From Citrobacter sp. Awk 4 (GTDB lineage: Bacteria; Pseudomonadota; Gammaproteobacteria; Enterobacterales; Enterobacteriaceae): 64,000 nt of DNA. The notes beneath the pieces were generated by a model. It saw only the letters and a list, made by a program, of their open reading frames with translations. It was not told where the DNA came from and searched no databases. Location: the NCBI RefSeq assembly GCF_028069725.1, contig NZ_JANEWG010000013.1, positions 1 through 64,000 of the forward strand, in the 5' to 3' direction. Below, piece by piece: positions 22,152 to 33,982 of this stretch; the first letter of the stretch is position 1; the number at the start of each line of letters is the position of its first letter. The position numbers and the translations under genes are program-made.

Positions 22152-22823
22152 TCACGCGATATTCAGATATTTGTGCGTCTGCATAGAGAGACGCCAGTTG
22201 CGGGCGATACAGGTTTCAATGCACAGACGCGTTGCGTCTTCTTTCTGACTGATAGGCTGCAGCGCAATGATACGCGGTTTATCATCGGTCAATGTGGCCA
22301 GCAGTTCATCCAGCGCTTCAATATCACGAACCCGCCCAACCGGATGTTTGATTTCATTGGCACGCTCCAGCGCCTGTGAAAGCACGTCATAGCCACCGCG
22401 CATATTCACTTTCGGAGAGACCGTCACCCAGGTATTGGGCGTACAACGGACTTCGTGGGTGCCGCTGGTCTCAATCTGGCAGCTGAAACCGTTCTTTTCC
22501 AGCAACTCGGTAAGCGGCGTCAAATCATGAATGCAGGGTTCACCGCCGGTAATCACCACATGACGCGCGGTATAACCCTGTCTGCCAATCACTGCCAGCA
22601 GATCTTCACTGCTCGCCGCGCCCCATTTGTCGCTCTCTTTGGTTTTTGCCAGGATGCTATACAGGGAAACTTCCCGATCCTCAAGCTTATCCCAGGTGTG
22701 TTTGGTATCGCACCAGGCACAGCCAACCGGGCATCCCTGTAAACGAATGAAAATAGCGGGGACACCGGTAAAATAACCCTCACCTTGCAGGGTCTGGAAC
22801 ATCTCGTTAATCGGGTACTGCAT
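22152..22823 (-). CDS. queE: 7-carboxy-7-deazaguanine synthase QueE
   Basis: QueE is a radical-SAM enzyme that makes 7-carboxy-7-deazaguanine from QueD's product. The cluster cysteines are Cys31, Cys35 and Cys38 in GCPVGCAWCDT, a C-x3-C-x2-C spacing. I chose the start at MQYPINEMF, giving 223 residues like E. coli; the longer frame upstream is not conserved. In E. coli QueE also slows cell division under stress by binding the divisome. Confidence 0.97.
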   Translation of the reverse strand: MQYPINEMFQTLQGEGYFTGVPAIFIRLQGCPVGCAWCDTKHTWDKLEDREVSLYSILAKTKESDKWGAASSEDLLAVIGRQGYTARHVVITGGEPCIHDLTPLTELLEKNGFSCQIETSGTHEVRCTPNTWVTVSPKVNMRGGYDVLSQALERANEIKHPVGRVRDIEALDELLATLTDDKPRIIALQPISQKEDATRLCIETCIARNWRLSMQTHKYLNIA

Positions 22824-22894
22824 AATCATCTCAATGTGGGGATAAACGATAATTATCGCAGATCCCCGCCAAAGTATCATGCCCCATCGGTGCT

Positions 22895-23584
22895 TTAGGC
22901 TGTGATTGCCGCAATAAAGCGCTCCGTTATCTGCTGCGGACGGGTGATTGCGCCGCCCACCACAACGGTGTGTGCGCCTAACGCAAGGCAACGCGCTGCC
23001 AGTTCAGGCGTTTCGACATTACCTTCCGCCACCACCGGGACCGATACAGCAGCCAGTACATCGCGTAAAAAGCGACAGTCATTCTCCGGTAACCGGTGGC
23101 TTGCAGTCTCTGCGGTGTAACCATAGAGCGTGGTCCCTACGCAGTCGAACCCCAGCGCCTGCGCCGTGACCGCTTCTTCTACGCTGGCAATATCCGCCAT
23201 CAGTAAAACCACCGGATAGCGGGAACGGATCTGCGCAACCAGCGCCTCCAGCGTTTGCCCACCAGGGCGCGGGCGCGCGGTGGCGTCGAGAGCAATAATT
23301 TCCGGACCCACGCTCATCAGCTCATCCACTTCTTTCATCGTGGCGGTAATGAAGACCTCGCTGTCCGGGTAATCACGTTTGATGATGCCAATCACCGGCA
23401 AAGAGACCTGCTGTTTGATGGCGGCAATATCCACCACACTGTTCGCACGGATCGCTACCGCTCCGCCCTGTGCTGCCGCCAGCGCCATGCGCGACATAAT
23501 AAACGGGCTGTGTAGGGGTTCATGTTCCAGCGCCTGGCAGGAGACGACGAGTTTGCCTTTCAGGTTATCCAGTACAGTTTTCAT
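22895..23584 (-). CDS. nanE: N-acetylmannosamine-6-phosphate 2-epimerase
   Basis: NanE converts ManNAc-6-P to GlcNAc-6-P, which NagA and NagB feed into glycolysis. The TIM-barrel motifs are typical: [41 protein letters not shown] and [11 protein letters not shown]. The length is 229 residues, normal for the family. Its start overlaps the stop of the PTS gene by four bases (ATGA), so the sugar entering through the PTS is very likely epimerised directly. It lies away from any nanATK genes, so it is probably a second copy (nanE2) or the only one. Confidence 0.92.
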   Translation of the reverse strand: MKTVLDNLKGKLVVSCQALEHEPLHSPFIMSRMALAAAQGGAVAIRANSVVDIAAIKQQVSLPVIGIIKRDYPDSEVFITATMKEVDELMSVGPEIIALDATARPRPGGQTLEALVAQIRSRYPVVLLMADIASVEEAVTAQALGFDCVGTTLYGYTAETASHRLPENDCRFLRDVLAAVSVPVVAEGNVETPELAARCLALGAHTVVVGGAITRPQQITERFIAAITA

Positions 23585-25140
23585 TGCGATAATGTCTCTT
23601 CAATTTCATTTTTGATGATCGTGACGTGCGGGCCATAAATAACCTGGACACCGTTACCACGCAGGATGACGCCACGCGCGCCGGTCGCTTTCAACGCCGC
23701 TTCATCCACCTTTGCGCCCTCTTTGACCGTGACACGCAAACGCGTTGCACAGCAGTCCACTTCCTCAAGATTGTCTTTGCCGCCCAGTCCGGCAATCACT
23801 GCCGCCGCGCGTTCGCTTTGCGAAAGCACACTGTCCACCGTTGTCTCTTTCTCACGCCCCGGCGTCAGAAAACCAAAGCGGTTAATCAGGTAGCGGAACG
23901 TAAAGTAGTACAGGAAGAACCACGGTACGCCGACCAACGGTACGTACATCCAGTGCGTTTTAGCTTCGCCCTGCAGCACGCCAAAGAGAATGAAATCGAT
24001 AAACCCTCCAGAGAACGTCTGACCGATCGTGATATGCAAAATATGCGCGATCATAAACGCCAGCCCATCGAAGAAGGCATGAATGACATACAGAACCGGC
24101 GCCACAAACAGGAAGGAGAACTCAATCGGCTCGGTGATCCCCGTGAGGAAGGAGGTCAGCGCAGCAGATAACAGCAACCCGGCAACCCGTTTTTTGTTCT
24201 CCGAGTTTGCCGTGTGATACATCGCCAGGCACGCGCCAATCAGGCCGAACATCATGGTGATAAAGCGACCGGACATAAAGCGCGAGGTACCAATGTAAAA
24301 CTGTTGGACAGTGGGGTCAGCTAGCTGGGCGAAGAAAATACGCTGCGTGCCTTCAATCAGTTGACCATTGACGATTTCACTCCCTCCCAGTGCCGTCGTC
24401 CAGAAGGGAAGATAGAAGATATGGTGCAGACCAAACGGGCCGAGCATTCGCAGAATAAAACCGTACAGAAACGTCCCCAGATACCCTGTCGCATCCACCA
24501 GCCCGCCAAGGCCAAAAATCAGTTTCTGGAAATGCGGCCACACGACGGTCATTGCCGCACCCACCAGTATCGCCGCCAGCGAACTGATGATCGGTACAAA
24601 GCGTGAGCCGCCAAAAAAGCCCAGGAACTGCGGCAATGCAATTTTGTTGAAGCGCTGATGCAGTACACAGGTCACCAGACCAATAACCACACCGCCGAAG
24701 ACCCCCGTTTCCAGGGTCTGGATGCCCAGCGTCATCCCCTGCCCAACCGCGCCAGGATTTTCGAGCGCCAGTGTATCGGTCAGGATCAGCAAGGCGTTGA
24801 TCGTGGCGTTCATCACTAAAAACGCCAGCAGCGCCGCAAGCCCTGCGGTACCTTTATCGGTTTTCGCCAGCCCTACTGCGACCCCAACGGCAAACAGCAC
24901 CGAGAGGTTAGCAAACACAATCGAGCCCGCGCTGCTCATGATCGTAAAAATGGCCTGTAGCCAGCCAATATCCAAAAACGGATAGGCTGTAATGGTATTC
25001 GGATTCGAGAGCGCGCCACCGATCCCCAACAACAAGCCCGCAGCAGGCAACACCGCAATCGGCAACATGAACGATTTACCGAACCGCTGCGCCTTTTCAA
25101 ACCAGGCACCCGAGGAGGCACCACTGAATATTTGCATCAT
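23581..25140 (-). CDS. PTS EIICB transporter, glucose/N-acetylglucosamine family, probably ManNAc
   Basis: A 519-residue permease of the glucose superfamily. The membrane EIIC domain covers roughly residues 15-400 with the signature [11 protein letters not shown]; the C-terminal EIIB domain carries the phosphorylated cysteine in DCCATRLRV (Cys464). No EIIA domain is attached, so EIIA-Glc (Crr) probably donates the phosphate. Coupling to nanE points to N-acetylmannosamine as substrate, entering as ManNAc-6-P. The substrate is inferred from context; the family cannot be told apart by eye. The start has a ribosome site GGGAAG 8 bases upstream. Confidence 0.85.
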   Translation of the reverse strand: MMQIFSGASSGAWFEKAQRFGKSFMLPIAVLPAAGLLLGIGGALSNPNTITAYPFLDIGWLQAIFTIMSSAGSIVFANLSVLFAVGVAVGLAKTDKGTAGLAALLAFLVMNATINALLILTDTLALENPGAVGQGMTLGIQTLETGVFGGVVIGLVTCVLHQRFNKIALPQFLGFFGGSRFVPIISSLAAILVGAAMTVVWPHFQKLIFGLGGLVDATGYLGTFLYGFILRMLGPFGLHHIFYLPFWTTALGGSEIVNGQLIEGTQRIFFAQLADPTVQQFYIGTSRFMSGRFITMMFGLIGACLAMYHTANSENKKRVAGLLLSAALTSFLTGITEPIEFSFLFVAPVLYVIHAFFDGLAFMIAHILHITIGQTFSGGFIDFILFGVLQGEAKTHWMYVPLVGVPWFFLYYFTFRYLINRFGFLTPGREKETTVDSVLSQSERAAAVIAGLGGKDNLEEVDCCATRLRVTVKEGAKVDEAALKATGARGVILRGNGVQVIYGPHVTIIKNEIEETLSQ

Positions 25141-25163
25141 TTTTTCACTTCCCCATCAACAGA

Positions 25164-25211
25164 TGAAAATTTTTACCATATAAATAAATTAAAGTGAAAA
25201 TTATCACCATA
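25164..25211. promoter_or_regulatory. Tandem 17-bp direct repeats, probable RpiR-regulator operator
   Basis: Two copies, TGAAAATTTTTACCATA (25164) and TGAAAATTATCACCATA (25195), agree at 15 of 17 bases and are 31 bases apart, about three helical turns. They lie 24 and 55 bases upstream of the PTS start codon, in the divergent gap shared with the regulator gene. The second copy overlaps GTGAAAATTATCAC, which also resembles a CRP half-site pair. Confidence 0.6.
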
Positions 25212-25305
25212 AATCAGGAAGCGGATCATACTTTTTTAAAATGACTGGCGTCGATCCCCTGGTTTCCGCCACACTAGCCGCAGAGAAACACATTAAGGAT
25301 CTTGC

Positions 25306-26130
25306 ATGTCAGAAAATGAAAATCTGCTGCTGAGGCTGCGCCAGGGGGTCTCCGGATACAGCCCGACTCAGCAAAAGTTGGGAGAGTTTGTCCTGAACGA
25401 CCCGGCCAGAGTGCTTTACCTGACGATTACCGAACTGGCGCGTGAGAGTGAGACCAGCGAGGCGAGCGTGACGCGCTTATGCCGCACGCTGGGATGTAAA
25501 GGCTATAACGAATTTAAGATGGCGCTGGCGCTGGATATTCAGCAGGGGCAACCCGCTCATCAGAGCGGCGATGAGATTGATAACGTCGTCAGTGAGTCTG
25601 TGCAGGCATTGCAGGACACGGCAAAATTACTCGACAGAACAATGCTGGAAAAAGCCGCGCTTGCGCTGCATCAGGCACACTCTGTGCAGATCTATGGCGT
25701 TGCCGCCAGTGCGATTCTTGGGGAATATTTGCATTACAAGCTCCTGCGACTCGGTAAACCTGCGCAGTTGTTCAGCGATATGCATCGTGCCGCCATGAAT
25801 GCCGCGACGCTGTCAAATGAGGCGCTGGTGGTAGCGATCTCCAGTTCAGGCTCGACCCGCGATTTGCTGCATGTGGTTAAACTTGCCCGCAAACGCGGAG
25901 CTCCGGTGCTGGTCCTGAGTAATACGCCGCGTAGCCCGCTGGGCTCATTGAGTGACTTCCAGTTGGTGGCCGCCAAACCTGAAGGGCCTCTGAGCGCCGG
26001 GGCGCTGAATGCCAAAGTCGGGGTCATGCTGTTAGTTGAACTGCTCACCACGTCGCTGATTGCGCTGGACGAGGGTTATAGCAATGTAAGCCAACAAACA
26101 GCCAGCGCGACGCTACCGCTGCTGCTGTAG
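25306..26130 (+). CDS. RpiR-family transcriptional regulator of the PTS-nanE operon
   Basis: A 274-residue MurR/RpiR-type regulator. The N-terminal helix-turn-helix domain covers about residues 1-77 (TITELARESETSEASVTRLCRTLGCKGYNEFK). The C-terminal SIS domain (about 120-250) has the sugar-phosphate-binding SSSGSTRDLLHVV. It is divergent from the PTS-nanE operon, the usual place for the local repressor; the ligand is probably a hexosamine phosphate such as ManNAc-6-P. Whether it represses or activates cannot be seen. Confidence 0.88.
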   Translation: MSENENLLLRLRQGVSGYSPTQQKLGEFVLNDPARVLYLTITELARESETSEASVTRLCRTLGCKGYNEFKMALALDIQQGQPAHQSGDEIDNVVSESVQALQDTAKLLDRTMLEKAALALHQAHSVQIYGVAASAILGEYLHYKLLRLGKPAQLFSDMHRAAMNAATLSNEALVVAISSSGSTRDLLHVVKLARKRGAPVLVLSNTPRSPLGSLSDFQLVAAKPEGPLSAGALNAKVGVMLLVELLTTSLIALDEGYSNVSQQTASATLPLLL

Positions 26131-26138
26131 TGCAGAGA

Positions 26139-26168
26139 TAAAAAAACCCGCCGAAGCGGGTTTTTTCT
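26139..26168. terminator. Bidirectional terminator between rpiR-type gene and eno
   Basis: A stem AACCCGC / GCGGGTT with loop CGAA is flanked by A-run and T-run on both strands. It lies 9 bases after the regulator stop and about 20 after the eno stop, so it can serve both convergent genes. Confidence 0.9.
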
Positions 26169-26186
26169 TAAGAGGTAAGGTTCAGA

Positions 26187-27554
<1,368 letters not shown>

Positions 27555-27569
27555 CTAACTTTTTACTTC

Positions 27570-29222
<1,653 letters not shown>

Positions 29223-29342
29223 TTAGGTTTAAAAGACGATGGAATAACCAGGACGGGAAAGCAGTATACCCGAACATGACGTACGCCACAAACTTTCATT
29301 ATTCCTCCTCTTCATCAGGCTCACATTCATATTGGGAGTGAG

Positions 29343-29366
29343 AAAATAGCCCCTTTGGGCTAAATG
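29343..29366 (-). terminator. Probable mazG terminator
   Basis: A short stem TAGCCC / GGGCTA with a four-base CTTT loop on the + strand, followed on the - strand by TTTTC. It is about 70 bases after the mazG stop codon and upstream of the pyrG promoter. Confidence 0.6.
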
Positions 29367-29434
29367 TTTTTGACGCAAATCAAGAGCTTGTTATTTAAAA
29401 AATCACACAAAACGCCCTTGACCGCTTAAATTCC

Positions 29435-30226
29435 TTAGAGATCAATTTCCTGGCGTTTTACCTGCTGCCAGACCTCTTCCATGGTTTCCAAATCTACCCC
29501 AGTCATTTCCAGACCTCGGGCTGCGACAATGCGTTCAACCTCCCGAAAGCGACGTTCGAATTTTTCGTTCGCTTTTTGTAACGCCGTCTCCGCTTTGGTG
29601 CCTAAATGGCGAGCCATATTCACTGTAGCAAACAGCAAATCGCCCATTTCCTCCTCCAGTTTAGCCTGGTCTACAACGGCCTGCCGCGCCTCAAACATGA
29701 CCTCGTCAATCTCTTCGTAAACCTTGTCGACGACCGGTCCGAGCGTAGTCCAGTCAAAGCCAACATTTGAACAGCGTTTCTGAATTTTTTGCGCGCGCAT
29801 TAATGCCGGTAAACTGCGGGGAATATCATCCAGTGCCGAAAGCTGTGCTTTACCGGCGCGTTCTTCCGTTTTGATCTGCTCCCAGCGGGTAAGCACTTCA
29901 GTACTGGTATTGGCGCTCGCATCGGCAAACACATGCGGATGGCGGCGTTCAAGTTTGTCGCTAATGGCGGCGCAAATATCGTTAAAATCGAATCGCCCCT
30001 CTTCCTGCGCCATCTGGGCGTAGAACACCACCTGAAATAACAGATCGCCCAATTCACCGCGCAGATCGTCAAAATCTTCGCGGGCAATGGCATCCAGCAC
30101 TTCGTAAGTTTCTTCCAGCGTATGCGGCGCAATGGTGGCAAAAGTTTGCTCTTTATCCCACGGACAGCCATTTTCCGGGTCACGCAAACGCTTCATGATG
30201 CCGAGCAGGCGGTCTATTTGATTCAT
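29435..30226 (-). CDS. mazG: Nucleoside triphosphate pyrophosphohydrolase MazG
   Basis: MazG hydrolyses nucleoside triphosphates to monophosphates and pyrophosphate, and lowers ppGpp during starvation. Two MazG domains are visible; the metal-binding EExxD-type motifs are in LEETYEVLDAI...LRGELGDLLFQVV (residues 35-70) and EEIDEVMFEA...LEEEMGDLLFATV. I chose the start at MNQIDRLLG, giving 263 residues as in E. coli. In E. coli mazEF lies between relA and mazG; here only 112 bases with a REP element separate them. Confidence 0.97.
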   Translation of the reverse strand: MNQIDRLLGIMKRLRDPENGCPWDKEQTFATIAPHTLEETYEVLDAIAREDFDDLRGELGDLLFQVVFYAQMAQEEGRFDFNDICAAISDKLERRHPHVFADASANTSTEVLTRWEQIKTEERAGKAQLSALDDIPRSLPALMRAQKIQKRCSNVGFDWTTLGPVVDKVYEEIDEVMFEARQAVVDQAKLEEEMGDLLFATVNMARHLGTKAETALQKANEKFERRFREVERIVAARGLEMTGVDLETMEEVWQQVKRQEIDL

Positions 30227-30296
30227 GTGAGATCCTGAGAGTTGTAACCCATGTTGGCCTGACAAAACGTCTCGCGTCGCCATCAGGCAAAAAAAT

Positions 30297-30326
30297 GCCG
30301 GATAGCGGCTAATGCCTTATCCGGCC
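30297..30326. repeat. REP element between relA and mazG
   Basis: A REP-type palindrome (GCCGGATAGCGGC ... CCTTATCCGGCC) sits 12 bases after the relA stop codon, in the gap where E. coli carries mazEF. Confidence 0.75.
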
Positions 30327-30338
30327 TAAAGATTAAAA

Positions 30339-32576
30339 TTAACTTCCGTGCAAACGACGTGCGTCGATCACATCCGGCACCTGGTTCAGCTTACCGAGCA
30401 CGCGGCCCAGTACCTGCAGGTTGTAAATCTCGATGGTCATATCAATGGTGGCAAGCTGTTGCTTCGTATCACTGCGACTGGCAACGCCCAGTACGTTCAC
30501 TTTTTCGTTCGCCAGAATGGTGGTGATGTCGCGTAACAGCCCGCTGCGATCGTTGGCCTGAACACGCACAACCAGCGAATAACCAGCGGAATAACTTTCG
30601 CCCCAGACCGCATCGACAATCCGCTCCGGCGCGTGGGAACGCAGTTCCGTCAACTGCTCGCAGTCCGCACGGTGTACGGAAATGCCGCGCCCCTGGGTGA
30701 TGAACCCGACGATCTCGTCGCCCGGAATCGGCTGGCAGCAGCGGGCAATGTGGTGCATCAGATTCCCTACACCTTCCACCACCACCCGACCATCATCTTT
30801 GCGACGGTTCTGCGGCGCATGCGCTTTCTGCTGCAGCTGTTTCAGCGCGGCAGCATCCTGTTCGGCGGCACTGGGTTTATTGAACTGTGACTGCAGGAAG
30901 TTCACCATCTGGTTCAGACGGATATCCCCTCCGCCAATGGCCGCCAACAGTTCATCCAGCTCGTTAAAGCTGTAGCGTGGCAGCAGATGCTTTTCCGCTT
31001 CTTTCAGGCTGATGCCCAAATGTTCCAGTTCGTCGTCAAGGATCTGACGACCCGCAAGAATGTTTTTGTCCCTGTCTTGCTTGCGGAACCAGGCATGAAT
31101 TTTTGACCGGCCACGGCTGGTAGTGACATAGCCCAGGTTCGGGTTGAGCCAGTCACGGCTGGGGTTTGGCTGCTTCTGGGTGATGATTTCTATCTGATCG
31201 CCCATCTGCAACTGATAGGTAAACGGCACAATACGACCGCCGATTTTCGCCCCAATGCAGCGGTGCCCTACATCACTGTGGATATGGTAAGCAAAGTCGA
31301 GCGGCGTAGAGCCTGCGGGCAAGTCCACCACATCGCCTTTCGGGGTAAAGACATACACCCGGTCATCAAAGACCTGGCTGCGTACTTCGTCCAGCATTTC
31401 GCCGGAATCCGCCATCTCTTCCTGCCAGGCAATCAGCTTACGCAGCCAGGCGATCCGGTCTTCGTGACCAGAACGAGCTGCCGCCCCCGAAGCAGTTCCC
31501 TCTTTGTACTTCCAGTGCGCTGCGACGCCCAGTTCAGCATCTTCATGCATCTGTCGGGTACGAATCTGGATTTCTATGGTTTTTCCACCCGGCCCAAGCA
31601 CAACGGTATGGATAGACTGATAACCATTGGGTTTCGGATTGGCGACGTAGTCGTCAAATTCATCGGGGAGATGGCGATAGTGCGTGTGCACAATCCCCAG
31701 TGCGGCGTAGCAATCCTGTAAACGCTCCGCCACGATGCGTACGGCACGCACATCGAACAGTTCATCAAACGACAACTGCTTTTTCTGCATTTTGCGCCAG
31801 ATGCTGTAGATGTGTTTCGGGCGACCGTACACCTCCGCTTTCACGCCTTCGGTCTTCATTTCCGCACGCAGATGACCGACAAACTCGTCGATGTAGTGTT
31901 CGCGGTCAATGCGCCGTTCATGCAGCAGTTTGGCAATGCGTTTGTATTCTGCCGGGTGCAGATAACGGAAGCAGTAATCTTCCAGCTCCCATTTCAGCTG
32001 CCCGATCCCTAAGCGGTTCGCCAGCGGCGCGTAGATGTTGGTGCACTCTTTTGCCGCCAACACGCGTTCGTCTTCCGGCGCGTCTTTCACTTCACGCAGA
32101 TGCGCAATACGTTCCGCCAGCTTGATGACTACGCAGCGGAAATCATCCACCATCGCCAGCAGCATCCGGCGAACGTTATCAACCTGTTCAGAGGAGACGG
32201 AATCGGTGTGCGTCGCTTTAAGCTGGCGGATTGCCGCCATGTCGCGTACACCATGAATAAGATTAACTATGGACTTACCTACGCTCTCACGCAGAACATC
32301 TTCACTAACAACATTGCCATCCGCCAGAGGGAACAACAGCGCAGCCCGCAACGTGTCGATATCCATACTCAGCATGGAGAGAATTTCCACCATCTCCACG
32401 CCACGCCACAGCAACAACTCGGCATCCGGGTGTCCCTGTGTCTGTTGCAGGCAATACGCCCAGGTTTCGGCTAAGCGCTCACACGACGACTGGCTGGTGA
32501 TTCCCAGACTCGCGATCCATTTTTTCGGATCAAATTCACCCGCTTTATTAAGATGTGCACTTCTTACCGCAACCAT
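30339..32576 (-). CDS. relA: GTP pyrophosphokinase RelA
   Basis: RelA makes (p)ppGpp on ribosomes stalled with uncharged tRNA. The order is the degenerate HD-like hydrolase domain (about residues 50-200, lacking a full HD motif), the synthetase domain (about 240-380, with YGRPKHIYSIWRKMQKK and NGYQSIHTVVLGPGGKTIEIQIRT), TGS (YVFTPKGDVVDLPAGSTPLDFAY), a zinc-finger region (HHIARCCQPIPGDEIVGFIT) and a C-terminal ACT/RRM domain. The 745 residues compare with 744 in E. coli. Confidence 0.98.
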   Translation of the reverse strand: MVAVRSAHLNKAGEFDPKKWIASLGITSQSSCERLAETWAYCLQQTQGHPDAELLLWRGVEMVEILSMLSMDIDTLRAALLFPLADGNVVSEDVLRESVGKSIVNLIHGVRDMAAIRQLKATHTDSVSSEQVDNVRRMLLAMVDDFRCVVIKLAERIAHLREVKDAPEDERVLAAKECTNIYAPLANRLGIGQLKWELEDYCFRYLHPAEYKRIAKLLHERRIDREHYIDEFVGHLRAEMKTEGVKAEVYGRPKHIYSIWRKMQKKQLSFDELFDVRAVRIVAERLQDCYAALGIVHTHYRHLPDEFDDYVANPKPNGYQSIHTVVLGPGGKTIEIQIRTRQMHEDAELGVAAHWKYKEGTASGAAARSGHEDRIAWLRKLIAWQEEMADSGEMLDEVRSQVFDDRVYVFTPKGDVVDLPAGSTPLDFAYHIHSDVGHRCIGAKIGGRIVPFTYQLQMGDQIEIITQKQPNPSRDWLNPNLGYVTTSRGRSKIHAWFRKQDRDKNILAGRQILDDELEHLGISLKEAEKHLLPRYSFNELDELLAAIGGGDIRLNQMVNFLQSQFNKPSAAEQDAAALKQLQQKAHAPQNRRKDDGRVVVEGVGNLMHHIARCCQPIPGDEIVGFITQGRGISVHRADCEQLTELRSHAPERIVDAVWGESYSAGYSLVVRVQANDRSGLLRDITTILANEKVNVLGVASRSDTKQQLATIDMTIEIYNLQVLGRVLGKLNQVPDVIDARRLHGS

Positions 32577-32626
32577 TGCCTCTCCTTAAGGGACCCGGTC
32601 TGCCAACGTCGGCAAACCGTGATTCA

Positions 32627-33925
32627 TTACAACTGCTCAAACAACACCATCGACTCCAGGTGCCCAGTGTGAGGGAACATGTCGAGCATAGCCAGCCGCT
32701 GAATTTGATAACCTGCGCTCAACAACGCTTCGCTATCACGAGCCAACGTGGCTGGGTTACAGGATACATAAACAATGCGGTCAGGGTTCAATTTTATAAT
32801 ATGTTGCATCACGCCTGCAGCCCCAGCGCGAGCTGGATCAAGCAAGATTTTGTCGAAACCTTCAGCCGCCCACGGCTGCTGAGTAACATCGTCTTCGAGA
32901 TTCTCGTGAAAGAATGTCACATTGTGTAATCCGTTGCGCAACGCATTTTCACGCCCTTTTTCTACCAACGCGGGCACGCCTTCTACCCCCACCACGTGAC
33001 GCGCGCGCGTTGCCAATGGCAGGGTAAAATTGCCCATGCCGCAGAAAAGATCTAACACGCGATCTTGAGGCTGGATATCCAGCCACTCCAGCGCTCGCGC
33101 GACCATCAGTTGGTTTACCCCGGCGTTAACCTGGATAAAGTCACGTGGACTGAAGGTTAAGCGTAGCCCGTTTGAATCGTACCAGGGCGCCTCCCCGGAA
33201 ATCGGCTCAAGTATGTCGCTTTGAGGCGCCAGAAACAGAAACAGTCCCTCAGAATGCGAAAAGCGTTCCAGTTTTTCTTTGTCTGCCGCGCTTAATGGTC
33301 CGGTATGACGCAGGATCATCAACGTGCCATTCTCTGCCTGTACCAGCTCAACATGGCCAAGATGGCGAATGGCCTGTAGATCGGCAAGGCATGCCCTGAG
33401 ACTGGGCAACAATGCCTCTAGCTGGGGCACCAAAACCGGACACTGCGTCACTTCAACAATGTCACTGGAATTGGCTTTGCGAAATCCCATCTGGAGATGC
33501 TGCGTTTTGGGTTGATAGTTCAGGCTCAGCCGCGCGCGACGACGATAATTCCACGCAGAACCGGCAATGACTTCAGAAACCTCATTTTTCATTAAACGCG
33601 CGAGCGCCGCACTTTTGCTTTGCTGTTGCAGGGCAATGCTGGCATGTTGTTGCTGACATCCGCCGCAGACGCCAAAATGCGGACAGCGTGGTGTTTCACG
33701 CTCCGGACTCTCTTTCAGACGACGTTTAACCTGGGCGCGGGCGTACTGTTTTTTCTCTTCGGTAATAACGACTTCAGCGCTTTCTTGCGGCAGTAATCCC
33801 TGGATAAACAAGGCTTTACCGTTGTGGCGAGCAACGCCCTGGCCAAAGGGATCCAGGTCATTGACTGTAACGGTTATGATCTGACGCGTCGTCACGCGTC
33901 GTTTTGCAGAGTAGAATTGCGCCAT
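32627..33925 (-). CDS. rlmD: 23S rRNA (uracil-1939-C5)-methyltransferase RlmD
   Basis: RlmD methylates U1939 of 23S rRNA. A TRAM domain is N-terminal; the 4Fe-4S ligands are the three cysteines of [15 protein letters not shown] plus one downstream. SAM-binding is at [15 protein letters not shown], and the catalytic cysteine is in [14 protein letters not shown] chose the start at [10 protein letters not shown], giving 432 residues (E. coli has 433). It is divergent from barA, only 57 bases away. Confidence 0.97.
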   Translation of the reverse strand: MAQFYSAKRRVTTRQIITVTVNDLDPFGQGVARHNGKALFIQGLLPQESAEVVITEEKKQYARAQVKRRLKESPERETPRCPHFGVCGGCQQQHASIALQQQSKSAALARLMKNEVSEVIAGSAWNYRRRARLSLNYQPKTQHLQMGFRKANSSDIVEVTQCPVLVPQLEALLPSLRACLADLQAIRHLGHVELVQAENGTLMILRHTGPLSAADKEKLERFSHSEGLFLFLAPQSDILEPISGEAPWYDSNGLRLTFSPRDFIQVNAGVNQLMVARALEWLDIQPQDRVLDLFCGMGNFTLPLATRARHVVGVEGVPALVEKGRENALRNGLHNVTFFHENLEDDVTQQPWAAEGFDKILLDPARAGAAGVMQHIIKLNPDRIVYVSCNPATLARDSEALLSAGYQIQRLAMLDMFPHTGHLESMVLFEQL

Positions 33926-33982
33926 CGACGAGATTTTTCTCAATTTAACAGTGTGACCCTAATTGTCCCATAACGGAACTCC

